Assembly (NCBI GenBank): GCA_026929865.2
Contig: CM049414.1
Coordinates: forward strand, 22,352,001-22,416,000
From: Hyperoplus lanceolatus
Lineage: Eukaryota; Chordata; Actinopteri; Uranoscopiformes; Ammodytidae
Length of the DNA: 64,000 bases
Direction of reading: 5' to 3'
The position numbers were made by a program, and so were the translations under genes. Each line of letters begins with the position of its first letter. The first letter of the stretch is position 1. Of this stretch, positions 12,541 through 24,300 are shown in pieces. Below the pieces are notes generated by a model. The model searched no databases. It was not told the DNA's origin and saw only the letters and a program-made list of their open reading frames with translations.

Positions 12541-13578
12541 TCTCTCTTGTGTGACGTGCGGCAGGCGATCGAGCCTTCAATCGCCAAAGAGGAAGAAGAA
12601 AAAGGAGCAGCGGGAGCAGCGCAGCAGAGCCATGCCGAGAAACACAGTCCTGCTCTGCCTCCGCGGCCTCTCCATTACAGACACCTGCCCGCCTGTCAAT
12701 AGCTTTATGTTCCGTCTCCTTCCTTCCCTCTTAAAAGATCCCTCGTTTTTCCGTTTCACGCTGTACTACTACTGAGCAAACACTCACACAGGTACACCCA
12801 GGCATGAGTGTACGTACACACTCAAACACTCACATACACACACACTAAACAGTGGCAATGTATGGCTTACAGGGAGGGGAGGGAGGGGGGCGAGTGAGTG
12901 AGGGACATACCACCAAGGTAGAGAGAGGGGAGGATAGGCAGAAAGAGGTAGAGGAAGGAGGAAAATATTGAAATGACCCAAAACGCACATTAATTAACCT
13001 AATGTACATACAAATCTCCCAATAGTTTATTTTGTTGCTATTCAAACTTCTTTGCAAAGAGGAAGAGTGTTACCAAGATGATAACAGTTCATACAGTATC
13101 TTTGTCATGTTGATCACTTACTCTAAACTGTACAAATTGTTTGGTAAAATGTCCCGAACATTTTTTTCCATAAACTTTCATGACTTTCTCAAAACAATGC
13201 TTAACATTTCATATCATTCCAGGAATGCCATGATAAGTGGGAACCTAATCATAGAGAAGAGATAAAAGCAAAACAAACTAGTCCCATGATATTAGGGAAT
13301 TTGATATTTAAGGCTGTGCTTAAAGCTTTGTTACAGCTATCTTATAGCTGTAACAAAGGCTTCGTAACAACTGTTTTCTCCATATTATAACTACATTGTT
13401 TATGCATACAGTGGGACCACCCCTGCCTGCTGCACTGAGTTGGTACAGCCCATCCGAAGCTGCTCAGTCACTGTTGCTAAAAGGCCCACCCCTCTGGAAT
13501 ATAGGACATGACCAGGGACTGTTTACGGCTTCGGTTTCCCCACTGACTCCTGCGTAGCATCCATACATATGTGTTGTG
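12141..13578. other. intronic stretch with a small CpG-rich patch and a perfect hairpin
   Basis: Mostly featureless. A CpG-rich patch at 12555-12700 could be a regulatory element or an alternative leader exon of ncoa1, but no donor supports this. A perfect 15-bp inverted repeat lies at 13326-13358. Nothing coding is recognised. Confidence 0.4.
12483..12553. repeat. CT-rich low-complexity tract
   Basis: Runs of CT dinucleotides with CCTCCTC interruptions, next to a CpG-rich patch at 12555-12700. Confidence 0.85.
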
Positions 13579-14430
13579 TTAAAGACCTACTTCACCAGTG
13601 GAAATATGAAGGAGTGTTGAACTCTGAGATCCTATGTAGTATAAATGTGCAAAAATGTTAGATATTGGTTCATCCTAGCCTGGGAAAAGGAAGAAAGAGT
13701 GTTTTATGGTCTCACTGTCTAACCCTACATTTTTAACATAAAAAAGGTGACATTCACCATGTTAGAATGTTAATCAAATCATTATTGTGAGTGTGCACAC
13801 AGACCACATAGCAGGTTCAATTGAGCAGCAGTGGACTCGTGCTGTGAGGATGCATCAAGCCCAGAGGAGAGGTGTTTTCTGTTGGGGGGGGATTTGTCTG
13901 CATGTGGCCTCGGCATGTGGTCAGAGTCAGGGCCTAACTGACTCATGATTCAATCAATGGACATACCGATTCTGCCATTACTCCACTATTGATAAACTGG
14001 TCCAGGCAGCCAGGCGCCCCACCACGACGTGAAGCAATACAGCCACTAACACGTTTCTCTACATTACCTAAACTATATTTAAAATTAGTTTGAAACTATA
14101 AAGAGTAAATAAGTTAAAGGAATACTTCACCCATACGGAACCAGCGTTCTATCATTATAAAATAACTATTATAATATAATGTATGAGGTTTTTCTTCCCT
14201 CAGTCTTCCCTTAGTCTGCCCTTGGCCCAGCTGTCCTGTTAATCCTAATCCTTACTGTGATGTCACAAGAAGGAAACTGTAGGGTTAGACAGTGAGACCA
14301 TAAAACACTCTTTCTGCCTTTTCTCAGGCTAAAATGATCCGATTACATTTTTTTTTTTGCACATTTATACTAAATAGGATCTCTGAGTTCAATACACCTT
14401 CATATTCCAACCGGTGAAGTAGGCCTTTAA
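13579..14430. mobile_element. foldback DNA element with long inverted ends
   Basis: The left end TTAAAGACCTACTTCACCAG with TGGAAATATGAAGG is mirrored at the right end, CCGGTGAAGTAGGCCTTTAA. The arms stay inverted-repetitive for about 160 bases: TGTTTTATGGTCTCACTGTC on the left pairs with GACAGTGAGACCATAAAACA on the right. The interior has no transposase frame; AAAGGAATACTTCACCC at 14118 may be part of another MITE. Confidence 0.7.
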
Positions 14431-14479
14431 ATAGGCTATATAGAAAAAATATTGTCAGTCAGGTTATTTTCATTGCGGC

Positions 14480-14600
14480 CATTCTTAATCGCTGTCTGAA
14501 TGTTTAATGTCTAATCTTGATGTATTTCATGCCCCTGTAAAGCACTTTCAATGGCCTTGTGTCTGAATTGTGCTATAGAAATAAACTCGCCTTGCCTAAA
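14480..14600 (+). repeat. LINE/SINE-type 3' tail fragment
   Basis: CTGTAAAGCACTTTCAATGG followed by GTGTCTGAATTGTGCTATAG and AAATAAACTCGCCTTGCC is a tail I recognise from abundant teleost interspersed repeats. No 5' part was identified. Confidence 0.45.
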
Positions 14601-14909
14601 AGTCAGTAACGCAGCATAACTGTTTTTTTTAATCAATATATTGTCTGAATATTAAATTATCCGTGATGTTCCTTCTCACATTTATAGCAGGTTATTTGCA
14701 AACAGGCAGCAATCTGACATGTCATGACATTCGTTTGGACTCAAACACTGATTTAATTTGCCTAATTTAAGAAGTTGCTGTAATTTAACTTTCCCAAACT
14801 AAATATCAGCCTTTCTGCATAATTGATCTGAACCAAATTAATCAGACTGTATTTGATTAGGGCTTTCTTTCTCTGTATGGGTGGGTAGGTTGGTGTGTGT
14901 GTTGGTGTT

Positions 14910-14965
<56 letters not shown>

Positions 14966-14968
14966 TGT
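14910..14968. repeat. GT microsatellite
   Basis: About 25 GT units with one AT interruption, just left of the MITE at 14981. Confidence 0.93.
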
Positions 14969-14980
14969 GAGAGAGACTTA

Positions 14981-15173
14981 TGCCTCGTTTCCACCGAGTT
15001 TTCGGCACCCTTTCAGGCGGCTAGTACCCCTACGGAGGAGTACTGAGATTTGGAGCGGCTCAGAGCGGTTAGGTGCGCTTAAACCGTACCCTAACTTTTG
15101 GCAAATGAAAAGCCAAACTACCTGGACCGAACCGCTCCGATCCGACCCGCTCTACTCGGTGGAAACAAGGCAA
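14981..15173. mobile_element. 193-bp palindromic MITE
   Basis: The ends are inverted: TGCCTCGTTTCCACCGAG and CTCGGTGGAAACAAGGCA. TA dinucleotides flank both sides. The interior (AGCGGTTAGGTGCGCTTAAA) is also partly palindromic. No coding capacity. Confidence 0.7.
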
Positions 15174-15532
15174 TAGTGTTTAGCTTTAGGGCCTGTGTTT
15201 GAATAGCAAAGCAATGTTTCCGACTTTGCCCCTGAGTTATACATTATTAAACTGCTTTACATTGTTTCCAGGAGAAATCGGCACAGCGGAGATGGGGTTA
15301 CATTTTCCTACGAAGAACACCCACACCGCTAAGGCCTTACAGGTTTAGCTGCAATGAGGATGTGCTTACAGTTTGTTGTACCACAGAGGCACATCAAACA
15401 CAATTTTTACATTTTCTTGTCATGGATGAAAAAGTGTTTCCTCAATCTGGGTCAACATATGGAGAGTTTTACTGCTGTACCTCCTACAGACACAATGGAA
15501 TAACAATTTCCCACGCTGCTGTGAGGATATAC

Positions 15533-15768
15533 AGCTCCTGAAAAAATTAAGAGACCAGTCTGGATTTTTCTTACATTTTCATCTCTACATTACTTATTGA
15601 AAATGCTCGTAATATAATGACAAAAAATGTATTGGGATTTGGTAGAAATGTTGTAATTAGCTTATATTATAAAACCAAAATGTTGATTTTACTCAAACAT
15701 ATGCCTATAAATAGTAAAATGAGAGACACTGGACATTTGGAGTGGTCTTTTATTTTTTTCCAGAGCTG
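15533..15768. mobile_element. 236-bp mariner-type MITE
   Basis: CAGCTCCTGAAAAAATTAAG at the left is mirrored by TTTTATTTTTTTCCAGAGCTG at the right in part; AGAGACCA near the left end pairs with TGGTCTTT near the right. TA lies on each side (15531-15532 and 15769-15770), as for Tc1/mariner insertions. No transposase remnant. Confidence 0.7.
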
Positions 15769-16638
15769 TAGATGCAGAAAGGCACTCGAAACTTTCAAGC
15801 TGGTCGAGTACACTACCAATTATCGAGACAAATACACAAACTAAATAAAAATCTACAACCCCAAAGATAATCAGTTTCCTTCTCACATTTAAGAGGGAAA
15901 TATCATCATGTAAATATTTGGCCTTTTTACTTGGAAATGTACTAAAAAGCTTAAATAAATGATCAAAATGCTTTCCAATTCATTTCCTGACTAATGTGTT
16001 AAACCTCTTATCACAAGAAGGTGTCATTTAGTGTCCAAAATACAAATACATATTATTTAATTTACTGACTATTCACATTGTAAAGGCTGGAACCGCAAAA
16101 TAATATTTGAAACAACTTATAAATATTCTGTTGACTAACTCATTCTTTCAGCTCTAACACATACACACACATATATACTTTGGTGAACTCTTAAAGCCAC
16201 TACGAGTAACATGGCACGTTGGCGTCCCCTTTGGACAAAAGCGGTAGTATTTTTACGACGCCTGCTGTCGCAAAGCTGTTTTCTAGCTCGTGCCAGGCAC
16301 GTGAGTGTGAACTGAGAAGGGAGCAATATAGTGCATGTCCGTGTGTTGAAAGTGTGAGGACTCTTTTCGGCTCCGTGAGAGTGGTTTTGACACTGCATGA
16401 ATAATGCCAGTCACTGCCACATGCACCTGATTGCAATGAGTCGATGCAGCAGTGTCACCTAACTACTCTCTCTCACGGAGCTGAAAGATTACGTGTCCGA
16501 CTCCTCACAGAAAGCGAATGAACGATAGACGGCAGTTAGTATGGATCACGATGAGGTAATGTGTTTATGTTGTTGTAAATAATTACTATTTCAGATAATG
16601 GTTATCTGATGATGGTGAAGCAAAGCAAACGTTGTGTT

Positions 16639-17886
16639 TAGGGCTGCAACTAACGATTATTTCAATAATCGATGAATCGGTCGATTATTTTTTCGATTAA
16701 TCGATGAATCGGATAAAAAAAAGAAACATTTGTAAATGCCGCATCTTTATTCAAAAACTGAACATTACTTCAAATTCACAGTGCAGACTGAAGTGTCAAA
16801 ACACCAAGTTATTGCTCCAACGTCCCGGAACTATTAAAAGTAATATTAAATGATAAAAAATTAAAAATAAACTTAACTGGCATAACACAAAAAAAACATA
16901 CAATGTATGATATACATTTATACAGTATAAGGGATGTCCATGGTAAACCAGTCAACCGATAATATTTTTAACCGGTAAATACTAACGGTTAAAAAAATTA
17001 AGTCATCTTAATTTCTCTCAGATGACAGGAGATCGTTAATTTGTATTGATATTGATACCATTTTCAAGACTCCTTAACGATCAAAGTCTTTATTGATATC
17101 ACAATTGATAATTTTCTATTATTTTGTTGAAATAGTACTTATATTATTGCTTTAATTGCTGATAAGATCATAGCTCAAGATAGGACATTAAACAGGTCAT
17201 AATTCCATCTTTACTATCTATTTTATATTGCTGGGAAAACAAGTTTCGCCAAAATCTCAAATTTCCTTTTTTTTGTGTTGCATTTGAACACATCAATCAT
17301 ATTACTGAGCCGGCCTGAACACATCACAGTTGACATGTTTGCTACTTTTTTTTAAGCTAACTAGCTCTATATCCTTACGATTTTAACATGGATTTAAAAT
17401 CTGGATCACTATTTTTAACTGACGGGACTTTCTACACCGTTCGGTTGTGTGATTACTGCCGCTGCTTTGAATGACTGTTGATGCGCCGATGCCGACTCTC
17501 CGAGCACGTCTGCACACCGTCTGCAGCAGCAGCAGCTGACAGAGTTTTTTTTGGACTAGACGGATACTGAGTTGAAGGAGTTTTTTTAAACCCAAAGGAA
17601 GCAAAGGTACAACACTTTTTAATAGGCCTGCAGTCCAGTGTTAGATATGACCAAAATACAAGCTGTGGCCGCTCACACTATAGCTTTCCCGCACGTGAAG
17701 CGAGCCTTCACGTGCGGAAGGCTCGCTGTGGGCTTGCATGAACCTGTCGGCGGCTGGATGTAAACAGTGCCGCGCCTGCAAGTGACTTATTCATCGCGCG
17801 ACTCAACGAATCGATGACCAAATTCGTTGCCAACGCTTTTAGTAATCGATTTTAATCGATTTTATCGATTCGTTGTTGCAGCCCTA
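16639..17886. mobile_element. nonautonomous hAT element with 8-bp TSD
   Basis: Terminal inverted repeats TAGGGCTGCAACTAACGA (left) and CGTTGTTGCAGCCCTA (right) are flanked by an exact 8-base direct repeat, GTTGTGTT at 16631-16638 and 17887-17894, the hAT hallmark. Subterminal ATCGATT/AATCGAT motifs occur at both ends. The interior of about 1.2 kb has no recognisable transposase and contains overlapping palindromes at 17689-17730. Confidence 0.88.
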
Positions 17887-18386
17887 GTTGTGTTAGTACC
17901 AACCGCTCATTCATTTAGGAGTAAACACTGCAGTCTAGTTTCGCAATCGTGAAATTGTATACACAATTCTTGGCAATGCCCTCGTCCCCCCGTAGCCTAT
18001 ATCACTCTCCCTTTTAGCTTTTCTTCATTGCATTTTCTTTTTTTTTCTTTGATGGTTCAGCCCCGTTATCAGTCATTATGACGACAAATAACTGTATCAA
18101 ACAAGGCTCCCGCTCCCCTTCCCTCACCTGGAGGGATAGGCTTCTCAATTTCACGTTGCTGCGCCACACTGAAATCTGCGACCAATACGGATATGTGACC
18201 ATAGAGCTTGCACGAGCGAACCGAAAATCGGACTGGGTGTGCGACCAGACCAAAAGCAGTAATAAAAACTATTTAAAAATGTCTTTCTTTGCACTGATGG
18301 TCTCGTTTGCTGTTAAAGGTAATTTATGATCATCAGAGGAAACATGAGGCTGTTTAAAAGATATTTAAATGTTACTCGTAGCCGCT

Positions 18387-18753
18387 TTAAAGTTGCAGTG
18401 TGTAATATGACATCATCAAGAAAGTTCTACAAAGTGCTAGAATGCAACACTCCCTGGGTAACCCCACCCCTTTCGAATAATAACAGAAGCTACAGTGGCC
18501 TTCAAGGACAAGAACAATTCTACATTTTAAACAATGCACCTGATGACATTCCAACTATGACACTTTCAAGATGGCGGCACTAGGCCTTGGTCCAAAATAT
18601 GCAGAAATATGGACATATACGAGACCCTTTCTAAGGGAAAAAATAATAATTCAGCTAGTATGCACTAAATTAAATGTACTTATGGATATTATAATTACAT
18701 TCTACAAAATCTGCTAGGAAATAAAACCCAAAATTCTACACACTGCAGGTTTA
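18387..18753. repeat. MITE family F2, copy 1
   Basis: Starts TTAAAGTTGCAGTGTGTAAT and ends CTACACACTGCAGGTTTAA (inverted). The interior GAAGCTACAGTGGCCTTCAA with GGACAAGAA is shared with the copy at 39386-39880. Confidence 0.7.
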
Positions 18754-20704
18754 ATAACTTGATTTTCATACCATAGCATTATTGGAAAAACCAACATTGA
18801 TGTAGACACTACAGAACAGTATGGAAAAATGGGAGCAAAATGGGGTCAAAACAAACCTTTATGAGTCCCTGCTACTTGACTGAATACCCCTGTTAAGTTC
18901 CAGTCCATTGTTTCCCTACCAGGATGTTTACAGAGAGAAAGAAATAACCTTGGGCTCACACACTCCAGTCCACACACTCCTACAGTAGGACAGACAACTG
19001 GGTGTATAGAATCCATAGTTGTGAATTACAGCTTATTGTATTCAAGATTCAAAGTGCTTATTGTCATATGCACAATAAGAAACGTGTTCTCAGTCATACA
19101 AAGAAATTCTTCCCTTTGTTTTCCCACAGACTGGGTGGTATTCTAACCATAGTCGTTTATTGAAAGTGTGTAACCATGGCAGCAGAGAAGTGAGATCTAA
19201 TATAGATACATAAGGAACTGTTTTATATGTATGATATATTATATTGTCCATAGGGGAACTGTCAATTGTCTTCTGGGGTACAAAGACAATTTTAACTTCC
19301 AATCTAAATTCTGCAAACAGTGACAAGACATATCTAATATTTCCATAAAAATTATAAATGTTTTTTTCCTAATAACATGAGTGAATGACTTCATCAATTC
19401 AGAGAGGCAGATACTATATGCATATCGGCTTCCCTCTGCGCCTACGGGTGTCCGTGCTGCTCACCCAATTTTTTCGCAGAGCAATTCAAATCTCCACTCA
19501 CGTTCGCTGCCAGACTGATAATTCCACATGAATGCACAGCGTATATCGAACTCCTTTTGGAGTGTGTGGGTAAGGGATGGGCGGGTATGTGGGAGTGTGT
19601 GTGTGTGTTGTGTCCTCATTTCAACTCGTGTATGCGCTAAAGGGAGGCTGGGATAGTGGGAACTATGCAGACGGTTTTGGGAGAGGTATCTTTCTTTCCT
19701 TCTGTCTCTCTCTCTCTCGCTTACTCTCTCTCTCTCTCTCTCTGTCTCTCTATATCTCTATATTCTTAATTTAGCCTGAACTAACTGGTCCTGTTCAAAG
19801 TTGAAATTGACATACCATTAAGTCTGTGTTGACACAGAGAACACAGCAGACTTCAGCCAATTATACACTACTACTACTACTACTGAATAAAAATCGCACT
19901 AATCATTGCACCACGAACATATAGAATAAAAACATCTCTGTTTACTAGAAGCATAAGGAATCCAGCATGAAACCCTTCTAGACACATGATGCATTTGTGT
20001 AGACATTAGCTCCATGGCTCATGTTCAGCTCAATGCAGCAGAATAACAAGCTCCTGTTTCTTGCTCTACTTCTCTGAATACTAAATATTGACCTCTGCTC
20101 ATCTCTTCCGCTCTCCATCCTACACACACATGGCCTCAAGCGCTAAGAGTAGCTCCATTAGCACTAAAATGATAAATAAATCTGCATATTTTAAGTCAAT
20201 ACAAGTAATAAACAAACATGACAAGAATATTCTAGGAAATATGGAGTGGGAGTTAATGTTGTTGTATAATAAATATAGTAACATACAAGACAAGAACGCA
20301 AAGCCCCCCATAGTCAGCTGTCTCATTGGGCTTTTTCACAACACAACTTTCGCTCTAAATAACTTTCCGTATCAAACCTAAACCCTGATGTCATCATCTA
20401 ATTATGCGGTGTCTCGCTATACTGGACACTGATTGGTTTGTAAATGGACTTGCTTCTTACGTCTGCATTTTGTCAGTTTGGTGCATAGCCTTCATCAGTG
20501 TGAATGAACAGATATTACTATAATACTATTATTATGGCTTTCCTAACAGCAGCACCAACTTCAAGCACAACCATCGAGACTAATTCAAAAGCGCCAAATC
20601 TTTCATCCTATCCACATACTTGTAAGGTTTCATTTATATGAATCCTTTCTAAAGTTTATGTCATTCTTTACACCTGAGAGAAGCGCTAGTATGTAAATAA
20701 CATT

Positions 20705-20815
20705 TATCAAACCCGGGTTCAAATCCGACTTGGGGCGTTTACTGCATGACCCTATTTCCACTCTGCACTCTCTGCTCTTCAACTGTCAAATAAAGGTTAA
20801 AATACCCCCCAAAAA
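20705..20815 (+). mobile_element. SINE fragment (B box to tail)
   Basis: A partial plus-strand copy related to the tRNA-derived SINE: B-box GGTTCAAATCC, then a body with TTTACTGCATGACCC and a CAAATAAAGGTTAAAAT tail, followed by an A run and G run. The tRNA 5' part is missing. Confidence 0.55.
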
Positions 20816-20892
20816 TATCTTATAAAAAAAAAAGGGGGGGGACATATCACAGCAGACCAGACAACACTGACCAGTCATAACTCTTTACTTAC

Positions 20893-21134
20893 TTGATCTA
20901 GGGTTCCAGTTGCTGAGTCATGTGGTGGCTGTGGTGGTCCAGGGCTCAGAGCAGAGGTAAGGGGAGGTCAGGGAGACTGGAGGCTGGGATGCGGGGGTCA
21001 GTGGTGGGCTAGCAGCAGCAGCAGCAGCAGCAGCAGCAGCTTGGAGAGGATGGAGCTCTGGTGGTTATGGCTCCACGGCCGCTCTGTCACATGGCACCAT
21101 CCCAGGTGCACCGAGAAGCCCGTCAGGCCTCTTA
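20893..21134 (-). other. ncoa1: ncoa1 noncoding 5'UTR exon (predicted)
   Basis: On the minus strand this GC-rich 242-bp block starts after a long pyrimidine tract with TTTTCCCCAG and ends at a consensus donor CAA|GTAAGTAAAG. It has no long open frame, so it is read as a 5'UTR exon. Vertebrate ncoa1 is known to have noncoding leader exons, and the next minus-strand exon downstream is the one carrying the ncoa1 ATG. It contains a run of ten AGC triplets (21011-21040; CTG in the mRNA) and three short upstream ORFs: 12 codons with stop at 21065-21100, a start-stop ATGTGA at 21087-21092, and 8 codons at 20898-20921. Linkage to ncoa1 is inferred from strand, order and splice sites only. Confidence 0.6.
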
Positions 21135-21232
21135 CTGGGGAAAAGAAGAAAAGTAACAAAAGACCTTTAGTATGCAAGTAACAGCATTAGCTTGCATCTG
21201 CCATTGTGTAAATTATGCTGTATTGACAAGAG

Positions 21233-21345
21233 TTAAAGGTGGAGTCAGCAATTCTGTTTTCAAAACCACTTGTCAAAATCAGTTAATAATCAGTCACCCG
21301 CTGCTTGTACGTACTATGTGTGCGCTGTGCGCTGAAAATATAATC
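21233..21345 (+). repeat. foldback MITE family F1, left-end fragment
   Basis: TTAAAGGTGGAGTCAGCAAT at its start, then GTCAAAATCAGTTAATAATC and TGTGTGCGCTGTGCGCTGAA as in the left halves of other copies. The right half is missing. Confidence 0.6.
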
Positions 21346-24300
21346 TGCATTCTCGCTGAATAAAATCGCTTGTTGGATCAATTCACTACTTTTTCCCACT
21401 GAAAAATACAGTAAGACTAAAGCATGACTGAAGCATTCTATTTTTTGTTTTAAATATTTTTTTACTTGATGTACAAGACATTGACGGGCCTACACACCCT
21501 GCAGGCTGTTCTTGTTAAGAATGTTAAAAAATGTCTGTTCTCCCATACATCTATCTATAGACTGTCAGTGTTAAATGCTTCTCCTTAAGAAAAGCACAGA
21601 CAGCCACTATAATAAATCACCCTCAGCACACACGGAGCAGAGACGTCTGCACGCTAATTACGTCCCCTCTAGATGTTTGCGTTTTCTGACAGAACATCAG
21701 AGTGATTTCCGTAGACAGCCTGATAGTGAGCTAACCAGCAGGTAGGGACAGGATGAACACAGTCAAAACGACACACTGTTCTTCAACTGCAGTGGCCTCA
21801 GCTCTAATGACCATAACGCCTCAACAACAAACACAAATGGAAAACACTATTAGTGTACTATTCAGTATGTCTCTTCTTTCATACTGTGGATGCAATAGTC
21901 AAATTCACTAGGAGAAATTAGAGAAAGGGGTGACTGTGGCTCAAGCAACAACACAGTACCACCAAGGGCTCTATTGGGATTGACATTTGCTAACATGCTT
22001 TGGACTTTGTGAATTTCTATCATTTGCAGCATTACACCCATGTGGCGGTGCTGATTTTTAAGTGGAACCATTGGCCGATTTAGGTATAGGCAACATGGGC
22101 AGTCATCCTATGGCGAAACAATCATAATGGTGACATTTGTGAGATTACATTTTCTATTGCCAATTTCACGTTAAAGAAATCTTACCACTGTGTGGGTCAA
22201 TTCACCTTGTCAGAGTGGGTGCCCTGGTTCTAATTTGTGAGCTATGCCTGTTACAACATGGGAGGGTCTCCAATTTGGGAAATACGAGAAGATGGGGAGA
22301 GGGGGGTTGGGGTAGGTTGACCTCAGGTCTTCACACTGGAAGCCCGAGGGAGGGGAGCAGAGGAATCCGTCAAATAGTACACCTCTAACTTTGTACAGTA
22401 GGGGAGAGACCCAGGGCATTTGTAACATCTCAAAATGCATCAATCCAAAATGAGGAAAAACCATGAAACTCATTATGCACTTTGTTTGTGATGATCTCTC
22501 TCTCTCTCTCTGCCTGCCAAAGGACAAACTGATGTCTTTTACTTTTTAAAGTTTGGCAGCTTGCTTCTGGCTTTGTGACAAATGAGGAAAGTGCTACCTC
22601 TGCATCAGTTACAAAGAGGAAAACCCCTGAATCCTTTTAACTGTTATCTACAGCCAGGACAATTTGGGAGAGGGGCAGGGTCTCACTTTGTGCGACTATT
22701 TCCAGGTCAGCCCGTACCGCAAGAAGCGCATGGATCTATTAATCTCTCCAGTTTGCAGATATTTCCCTTGTTGTTGTTTAAAATGTTGCGCGATAACAAT
22801 ATGCCCACCTCCCCCTCTCACAACTCGGACGCTGGACTAGTAGGGGCCACCTGGGTGAAGTCCAGCTCAAAATATCCGCACATTTCTGTTCATACTTACA
22901 GCTCACCTGTGTAAAGTGCATGTGTGAAAGGGGCTCAAGTGTTTTTATAAGTAGCTGGTTGTAAATTCCTATCCAGGCTCTATGTCCCTGTCTGGTTTCT
23001 GATCCTTCACAGTCCAGTCGACCTGTGCTTCTAAATAGTTGACCTGTGCAACAGCAGACTAGTTAATCAGTGTGGAGAAAACTGAAGTGGGGCTGCATCT
23101 ACTTTGTACTGCGTTATTTTACCGTTTGTGTTCTGTGTTGTGTCTCCTGTATGTTTAGTTAGTCTGTAACTTTGTGTTGCTGCTGATGCCTACCTGAACA
23201 GGTCTCTCTTGTAAATGAGACCCTGGGTCTCAATGAGATTTTACCTGTATAAATAAAGGTTAAAAATCTACTTGGCAGCCAAAGTTAGTGCTGCCTCACA
23301 CCTCTATGGGGAAGTGCATTCATTTTAGGAGAAGTTAGAATCTACAAAGCACAAGAGAAATGTTTTCTAAAGGGTTTCACAAGAAGTTATTAAAGCGCGT
23401 TACGAAACACACCCAAAGAGGAGGTTTTCCTGCCAATCCAGTCCTTTGTTTTGCTGTTGTCTCTGCTCATGGCTTTTTTGAAAAACCTGCTGGTCAAAAG
23501 CTTTGTGACTGAGCAGTGAACAACTGGCAATACAGCTTCTGTCTGGTTTAACAATGATTACCTAATCTTTCATTAGATTTCATGGGAATCGCCTATTTCT
23601 TGAATTCAAATTTCACCTTGTGCAGTGTGTAAGATGAGTAGTGCATAAGCTTGGTCCAAATTCATGAATGTTGTTTCTCTTTTTTTTTAACTCCCAAGAC
23701 AATACACAAATGAGTTTTTGCTTATGTGATACCTGGTCAAAACTAGGGACCGATATTCAGAAAATAGGCAACAACAAAAAAGCAAAAACTGATAAAAGCA
23801 GAGAGAGAGAGTCCAATGGAGAGAGAGAGATAGCGAGTGGGCTGAACAAAAGGTAAACATAACAGACTGATCGTGAATTGTACTTGATCCTCAGAAACAG
23901 CAGATCAAACTCTAAGGAACACTCAAGCAGCGGAAACATTGAGATGTCAATGATGACATTTTAGTGGACGGAGTAACAGAATCAGTAAGCCAACCCTTAA
24001 CAAATATCAAATAAAGATGATAAGTATGGGACTCTCTCCAGAAGTGAATGTGTGCTAGGGGAAAACCAGAGTATTGCCTTTCTCACAGAGGCTCAGTGAC
24101 AAGACAACTGTAAACAGGTTTATTCTGGATAAACATCTGGGACCGGGCTTCATGCCTGCCCCCTCTATCTCCACCTCTATCTCCGCCTCTCCTTCACCTT
24201 CAACTCTGCTCTTGCACAAGGTCAACATGTCTTTGAAGTCACAAACAAAATTACAAGGATCTTCTTATCAAATTTGCAGCCGGCAAAGACAGACGCACTT

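Larger units (their letters stand above)
17895..20892. other. ncoa1 5' intron with one MITE and simple repeats
   Basis: Holds the F2 MITE at 18387-18753, a repeat-like segment around 19030-19110 (CAAAGTGCTTATTGTCATAT) and a TC-rich tract at 19690-19760. Open frames are short and unrecognised. Confidence 0.45.

Noticed and set aside
18010-18330. Frame with CpG-rich segment as a possible exon
   Set aside because: No similarity recognised and no consistent splice sites; probably repeat-derived or random.
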